NCBI GenBank assembly: GCA_936450465.1
Contig: OW388302.1
Location: forward strand, 64,021,826 to 64,085,825
Reading direction: 5' to 3'
DNA from: Gibbula magus
Lineage: Eukaryota; Mollusca; Gastropoda; Trochida; Trochidae
Length of the DNA: 64,000 nucleotides
Shown here: positions 58,043-64,000 of the stretch, one piece after another
Numbering within the stretch: the stretch's first letter is position 1
Layout of the letters: each line of letters starts with the position of its first letter
Program-made: the position numbers and the translations under genes
Notes under the pieces: generated by a model
Told to the model about the DNA's origin: nothing
Seen by the model: the letters and a program-made list of their open reading frames with translations, nothing else
Database searches by the model: none

Positions 58043-61000
58043 CTCTCTTTCTGGCAGTCCTGACAGTGTGGAATTTAGCACATGTTCAAGGTAAGGAACT
58101 ACCTGAAGAACTTTATACATACAAGCTTGCAGTGAAACAGTACACTATTTATAACACTTCAGTTGTACGGAAGCCTACAAGGGCCATATTCAACGAAAAA
58201 TGTAATTACATTTTTGAAAGTTGTATATTCAAGTTTTAGTATTGAAATTACAACTTTTTAAAGGTGTATATTCAAGTTTTGAAAGTTGTATATTCAAGTT
58301 TTAATGTTGAAATTGCAACTTTTTAAGGTGTTATTACAAGTTTTGAATGTTGTATTTTAACGTTTAAAATGTGTTTTCAGTTTAAAAGTTGTTGTTACAC
58401 GGTGTTTAGTTGAAGTTGCAACGTTAAAGGTGTAAATGCAAGTTTTTATGTTCTACATTCAAATTCTAAAATTGTAAAGTTAAAGCACCTATGCAAGTTG
58501 AAATGACAACTTAAAACTTGAACTTATACACCTTAATTATTATTATTATAGTCGAGGTACATTGTCCGGTTTTCGATCAGAAATCCCTACGTTCTCCTTT
58601 ATATTGTTATACTGTGACGTTTTCCGTTCTCTGTATTCTATTTTTCAGCCAGACGATGTTACACTTGTACAGACGTGACAGATGTGGCGAGCTGTACAAC
58701 CATTGAACAGTGTTTGACGGCCGATATGGTATGTACTATATGTTGGGGTTTAACGCTGCTTCAAAGAGTATTGCACTCAAATCACGGCTGCTAGTATTAT
58801 GGCAGGGAGAAAAAACGCTACGCCATGTTGGCTATGCATTGCGGTGAAACCTACGAGCATCGACTGGAACTAGCGAGTCATGGGTGGTACTGCGCTGGAA
58901 TTCAGTGTGTGCACTGCATGTAGAACAGTTCACAACTACAAACAAAGTTGCCGAGACCCTGTCGGGATTCGAATTTCTTGATTTCTACATTCCCCCACCC
59001 CCCAACATCATATGTCCAACAGACGTTATATGGTGGAGATGCGGGGTAACATGCCCGTACCTGTTATATGGTGGAGATGCGGGGTAACATGCCCGTACCT
59101 GTTATATGGTGGAGATGCGGGGTAACATGCCCGTACCTGTTATATGGTGGAGATGCGGGGTAACATGCCCGTACCTCTCGCAGCAGACGTGAGAGTATGC
59201 TTTAACAATGGGGTGTTCACGATAAGCCCGTTTGACAGCAAAACAATAATATATTATATTACGTAACACACTTAATGCAGCCATGAGTGACCGGTGTCCT
59301 GTTTATGTTGACAGCAATGCAGTGTGAGGAGCTATCTGGATAACTCTGTAGATAAGTATGAGCTGGGCTGTTCAGCGGTAAGTACCTTATCATCTACAGA
59401 TATCTCAAGTATACTAGCTTTCCTAACAGTAAAATACTCCTTTCTGATTGGCTAACGGTCGTTATCTTTTTTCTTATGTACCCCGTCAGTTTCACGGTGT
59501 ACAAAGGGGTCATGGGGTGATGAGGTAAATACAACCAAATCTGGAATTAAGGGCAATCGTATTTCCTCGAATACAACCCGGTTGTCGATTAGAGTGAGTA
59601 AGGAGATGCTGAACGAAACATAACCCCGGGGTTGTATTCGAGGAAATACGGTACATATAAACATAACCCCGGGGTTGTATTCGAGGAAATACGGTACATA
59701 TAAATGCAAGCGACAGGTGCCCGTCTCTAGTCCGGGTCCCCACTGTTTCAGCCCAGCACGTGTCCAGCAGAGGACGAGACAGAAGCTGCAGACACAGCTA
59801 CCTACCCCATCATGCCCAAGTGGAAGAGGTGCTGTAATACCGACTACTGTAACAGGCTATATAACACGAGTGGACATCCAAAACGTAATATATACTTACA
59901 CTAATTCTGATGTTGTTTTCTGTGCGATAACTGCGTCTAACGGTGTAAATCTAAACGCTGTCTATCTAAATGTCATGTAACTAAACGTTGTCTATCTCAA
60001 CGTTGTGTATCTAAACGTTGTCTATCTCAACGTTGTGTGTCTAAACGTTGTCTATCTAAACGTCGTGTATCTAAACGTCGTGTATCTAAACGTTGTCTAT
60101 CTAAACGTCGTGTATCTAAAATTGTCTATCTAAACGTCGTGTATCTCAACGTCTTGTATCTAAACGTCGTGTATCTAAACGTCGTGTATCTAAACATTGT
60201 CTATCTGAACGTTCTCTATCTCAACGTTGTCTATCTAAACGTCGTGTATCTAAACGTCGTGTATCTAAACGCCGTTTATCTAGATGTTGTCTATCTAAAC
60301 GTCGTGTATCTAAACGTAGTGTATCTAAACATTGTCTATCTAAACGTCGCTTATCTAAACGTTCTCTATCTCAACGTTGTCTATCTAAACGTCGAGTATC
60401 TAAACGTCTATCTAAACGTTGTGTATCTAAACGTCGTGTATATAAACATTGTCTATCTAAACGTCGCTTATCTAAACGTTCTCTATCTCAACGTTGTCTA
60501 TCTAAACGTCGTGTATCTAAACGCCGTTTATCTAAACGTTGTCTATCTAAACGTCGTGTATCTAAACGTCGTGTATCTAAACGTTCTCTATCTAAACGTC
60601 GCTTATCTAAACGTTCTCTATCTAAACGTCGTTTATCTAAATGTCGAGTATCTAAACGCTGTGTAACTAACCGTTATGTCTAAACGTTGTGTATCTAAAC
60701 ATTGTCTATCTAAACGTCGCGTATCTAAACTTTGTGTATCTTACCAGTGTGTATCTCAACGTTATATGTCTAATCATTGATGTATCTAAACGTTGTATAT
60801 CTAAATGTCGTATATCTAAACGTTGTCTATCTAAACGTCGTGCATCTAAAAAATCGTGTATCTATAAACGTTGTATATCTAAATGTAGTGTAACTAGACG
60901 TCGTGTTGCTAAATGATTTCTAGAAGTTGTGGAGGCCTAGATCTGATTCACCCTCGCTTGTAGTTATGTTTCATCCACTGCTCTCACTCCGTTCTTCTTC

Positions 61001-61610
61001 AATTCCAGCAAGAACAGACCTGTATTGTTATAGCTGTACCGGGATATCCGATCCAGCCTTGTGTCTGCAGACGTCACTATGTCAACCAGGATATGTTAGT
61101 AGTTAGATCTTCTTATAATATCTGATAATGGTATCAAACGTCACTGTACAGTTTATAAGTTAGATAAAGCACTTCTTTCGGTGGATTGCAAGAATCAGAT
61201 CACAGCACTGGAATCTATATTACTGTATATATACTTGTATACAAAATTTAGCTTAAACGAGAAGGATATTTAGTGACGGTGAACTTGTTTATTTAACATT
61301 GGCAAAGTTTTGGTATAGATCCAACGATGCCATTGTTAAATAAGGAAGTTGATCATCCATAAATAGTAAGTAAATGAGTTAATAATTCAAACCTTTCGAT
61401 TATAGTCTTGTACACGGTTTATAAGTTGGAAAATCAATTTCATCAAGTTCGATATGTCTCCCGGTCGAGTCAAAAGGGAAATAATGCACATATATAAGTG
61501 ATGTTCGGATAATACAACGAATTCTATTCCAATTTTAGGTATGCGCTACTGCACAGTCCATTGATATTGGCGGTGGGGAATCTTTCAATATGCAGTGTTT
61601 GGGAATTCAG
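58043..61610 (+). CDS. G4: secreted LU-domain gene, 3' end beyond window
   Basis: Six exons join in frame. Exon 2 is 58,043-58,090 (signal peptide core LFLAVLTVWNLAHVQ). LU1: A 58,649-58,728 (RRCYTC), B 59,315-59,377 (QCSVRSYL...ELGC), C 59,752-59,884 (WKRCCNTDYCN). LU2: A 61,009-61,094 (YCYSC), B 61,539-61,610 (VCATAQSI...MQC). Exon lengths 80, 86 and 72 equal those of paralogs, and domain borders are phase 1. The ATG exon is not securely found. LU2 exon C and any Ig exons would lie past a DIRS-like insertion, outside the window. The exon C1 donor is gtaata and the A2 donor gttagt, both weak but usable. Expected product: a secreted or extracellular LU protein; whether it carries Ig domains cannot be told here. 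Confidence 0.83.
58210..58520. repeat. degenerate 'agttgtatattcaagtttt' repeats
   Basis: Irregular 30-55-bp copies containing 'ttgtatattcaagttt' and 'gaaattacaactttt', in the G4 exon 2-exon A intron. Confidence 0.7.
58742..58975 (-). mobile_element. SINE family S, copy 4
   Basis: The minus strand runs from the B-box-like 'attcgaatcccgacagggtc' to 'agcgttaaacccca'. It begins about 13 bp after the donor of G4 LU1 exon A. Confidence 0.87.
59025..59176. repeat. 38-bp tandem repeat, four copies
   Basis: 'gttatatggtggagatgcgg' + 'ggtaacatgcccgtacct' repeats perfectly at 59,025, 59,063, 59,101 and 59,139. The near-identity implies a recent expansion. In the G4 A1-B1 intron. Confidence 0.95.
59555..59704. 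mobile_element. foldback with 'cgaggaaatacggta' ends
   Basis: 'cgtatttcctcgaatacaac' at the left is inverted in 'gttgtattcgaggaaatacg', which then occurs twice in tandem (about 41-bp unit with 'ggtacatataaa'). It ends 47 bp before G4 exon C1. Confidence 0.75.
59945..60916. repeat. 15-bp minisatellite, about 60 copies
   Basis: Unit 'gtgtatctaaacgtc' with variants (cttgtat, ttctctat). The unit is five codons long, so one frame is open as a YLNVV repeat for over 200 residues. It lies wholly inside the G4 C1-A2 intron, starts about 60 bp after exon C1, and several units change frame near 60,400 and 60,680. Treated as non-coding. Confidence 0.93.
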
Positions 61611-61819
61611 GTAATTTTCTTTAAAATACTTCTTTATGCGTTAGTGATTAGCTGCAAGGTATTTTAAATTGAAAAATTATTTTTTCAACTTTTAAATACA
61701 TTTCATTTCAATTATAAATAGGGAAATAAATACATGTGTCTGTACAAAATGTATATATTCATTGTTAATGTAGTAATTGCCATTATTTAATACTCTAGTT
61801 GATAACTCACCGTAGCCAA

Positions 61820-64000
61820 TTGAGTTCCTCTCGATTAATCACTCGACCAGATATAACATTGAAGAATAAAGATGGTTACCTCCCCAACCCTCGCTCCCCG
61901 CTAGGTGGCTTACCCAGTGACGTCATTCCTTCGTTTTTCGCGAGCCGGCGTGAACGTGTTTCATGCTGCTCTCAGAGTTCGTTAACTTTGTGGATATTCA
62001 TTAAATTACCCTCGGCCGAGGTCTAATTATTCTCTCTTTTTTAGTTTATTACTAGTTGTTAGGCTCTTTCTATCCTAGCTTGGGCTTGGAGAGAGTTGTT
62101 TGGTTTCCTTCTGCAGTGTTATCTAGGTCAGCGCTCTTGGCTGTGTTGACTGGAGACATGTTTTTTTCAGCTCATGCGTTACGTGCAGACCCCTGCGCAA
62201 GCTGTTGTTACATTGTCTTAGAAGACTGACGCTACCCGCTGGTATTGTCGTTTCGTTTGGCGTGTCGTCTGACTGCCTCTGGGTCCCCTTCAGACGCTCC
62301 GCTGTCTGTCCACTCGTTCGCCTTCAGAGGACGCCTTCAGAGGTGTTAGGCCTTCGTCACCTGACGAATAGGCAGCATTTCGAAACGACGGCTTCAAGTC
62401 TCCTGACGACGCTGTCTGACTGGTGTTAAGTCTCCGCCCCCGGAGGGGAGGGAGAGTTTCAACACGACACTGTTTCGTAACGACACCTTCTCGAGACGAC
62501 ATCTGTTAGGCTTTAGTCACCTGGAGGACAGGTGCAATTAGGTATTCGAGTCTTAGTCGTCGGCTACTCACGTCGTTTTTATTGGTGATACTAGGTGACG
62601 TTGTCTTCCGACCACGTCTGTACTAGGGATTTGTTGTTCCGGCGTCGTCTGCTGATGACGTCGTCTGATTGCGTGCATGTGTTGTCTGACCTGCCGTCGT
62701 TGACTTACACTCACGCGTTGGTAACCGGACTTTACATCGGTATTGTCAGACAATGCCTTGCTATTCTGGGTTTTGCGGACGGTTCGGGATAAAGGAAGTC
62801 ATCCCTTAATGACCCTCACTCTTACTGTCGCCTCTGCCGCACAGCAAGTGAGGAGGATAATCGCTGCGCAGAGTGCTTGTCCCTCACGGTGGGGCAGCAC
62901 AAAGCATACCATGCGGCGGAAGAGCGGACGGGACCGCTTACGGCTCTCCCGGTTTCTTCACAGGTTCGCTCTCCATCGTTGGTCTTGGTGACTGCGGAAG
63001 ACGCGACGGAGTTTGACTCCCCCCGTACGACGATGGGGCAGGATCCGCCTTACGTGACGGAGGATAGGGAGACTAGGGAGCTGATGCCAGTCACGAACGC
63101 TCAACGGTTCGTTCTCTGTCGGACAGACACTGGTCAAAGTCTTCAGTGCGGAGGAAAAAGAAGAAGCGTACCCGCTCTCCTTCGTCCGTGTTTGACGCTA
63201 AGGGGTTGACGGAATCTATTCTGGGCTCCGTAAAGGACATGGTGTCCTCCTTAATCGACGCCAAGCTGGGTAGCACGAGGAGGGGGGCGACCACCTCAAG
63301 TCGGACTTTTATGAGGCTCTGGCTAAGATGACCATTCTGAGTCAATCAGTGAAGACAGCCTTCCAGGTAGCCATGGCGTCGGCTGCCAGGATAACGGAAT
63401 AACACGCCTTGCAAGCAGGCTTGCTCCGCTTCGAGGTGACGGGCGGGGGCGTGGCCACGCTAAGCTTAGCCCCGGATTTCATATTTAAGAACCAGGCTGC
63501 CGAAGAGCGCGGGAGGACGTTCAACATACCTTCTATCTCCTTCACAATAGACCCTTCGGATGAGGAGAATCGCCTCCTCTGTCCGGTTCGGGCACTGCGT
63601 AACTATGTAGAGCGTACACGGACTCTACGTCAGGGTAGGCGCAGGCTCTTTTTGCCCCACTTGCAAAAAAGTGCCAAGGAGATAGATAAGAGGCATTTGA
63701 GGGTGTACCTTAGATCCGCACTCCTGGACGCCTACAAAGCCTACATCCCTACATTCCTCATCCTGCTCGCCCTAAGCCTCGTGAGATAAGAGCGGTCTCA
63801 GCAACTATGGCTCTCCATAATAATATATCTGTAGCGGACATCATGGCGGGCTGTTTTTTTAAGTCCGGCATGGTGTTCGCTACCACTACTACGAGACGTG
63901 TCTACCGAAGACCTGGAAGGCGTGGCGAGATGAGGGACAGCATCAGAGACATTTGAAAGGGACGCTTACAACCAAATTGACAAGTTATGTGATATCAGGG
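61820..64000 (+). mobile_element. DIRS-like tyrosine-recombinase retroelement, deleted
   Basis: GC content rises sharply. From 62,813 the plus strand encodes a cysteine-rich gag-like segment (CRLCRTASEEDNRCAEC, then HKAYHAAEERT). A frameshift near 63,150 moves to RKKKKRTRSPSSVFDAKGL and SILGSVKDMVSSLIDAKLG. From 63,409 comes a tyrosine-recombinase C-terminal region: LCPVRALRNYVERTRTL, RRRLFLPHLQKSAKEI, and after a further frameshift PREIRAVSATMALHNN. Gag and recombinase are the hallmarks of DIRS/Ngaro-type elements. The reverse transcriptase and RNase H normally between them are absent, so this is a deletion derivative. The expected HxxR box reads REIR. 61,820-62,800 is probably its 5' repeat and leader. 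Confidence 0.72.

Noticed and set aside
58009..58239. Signal-peptide-like frame beginning upstream of 58,043 as the G4 start
   Set aside because: It would need a TTG start and would read through 'ttcttatag' (58,034-58,042), which is a good acceptor; paralogs all have this border inside the signal peptide.

Overview
The window is eukaryotic and intron-rich. It looks like a lophotrochozoan genome, most likely a marine mollusc and perhaps a gastropod. Reasons: GT-AG introns of 0.3-5 kb, tRNA-derived SINEs with a 'gcggcgttaaaccccaact' end, a V-domain-like SINE, many short foldback transposons, LINE, Penelope and DIRS-type remnants, and long microsatellites. The organism call is inference.

The coding content is one family of five paralogous genes, here called G0 to G4. 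I rebuilt them exon by exon from splice sites, reading phase and cysteine motifs. Each encodes a signal peptide (split over two exons where both were found) followed by Ly6/uPAR (LU, three-finger) domains. Each LU domain is built from three exons: A carries CxxC...C...C, B carries C...GC, and C carries C...CC....CN. G3 and G2 continue into immunoglobulin domains and then stop, with no membrane segment or GPI tail visible, so they look secreted. The joined coding lengths of G1 (618 nt), G2 (1221 nt) and G3 (1539 nt) are whole numbers of codons, and exon lengths match between paralogs.

Layout. 1-10,478: a 48-bp satellite organised into a 3,740-bp higher-order repeat. 10,764-13,652 (minus): G0, 5' end only (signal peptide plus LU1 exons A and B); the satellite begins under 300 bp from exon B, where the next intron should be. 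14-18 kb: LINE relics, SINEs and foldbacks. 18,958-25,470 (plus): G1, signal peptide-LU1-LU2-stop. 25.5-29.1 kb: V-SINE-like element and foldback MITEs. 38,860-29,102 (minus): G2, signal peptide-LU1-LU2-Ig-Ig. 39-44.5 kb: foldbacks, a terminal-inverted-repeat element with internal 150-bp repeats, and a long TC tract. 56,961-44,564 (minus): G3, signal peptide-LU1-LU2-Ig-Ig-Ig. 58,043 to beyond the window (plus): G4, signal peptide-LU1-start of LU2, with a DIRS-like retroelement relic at the right edge.

G0/G1 and G3/G4 are head-to-head pairs. Introns are packed with minisatellites and MITEs. The LU-LU-Ig(n) architecture, with variable Ig number inside one cluster, is the most interesting feature. 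A role in recognition or immunity is inference only.
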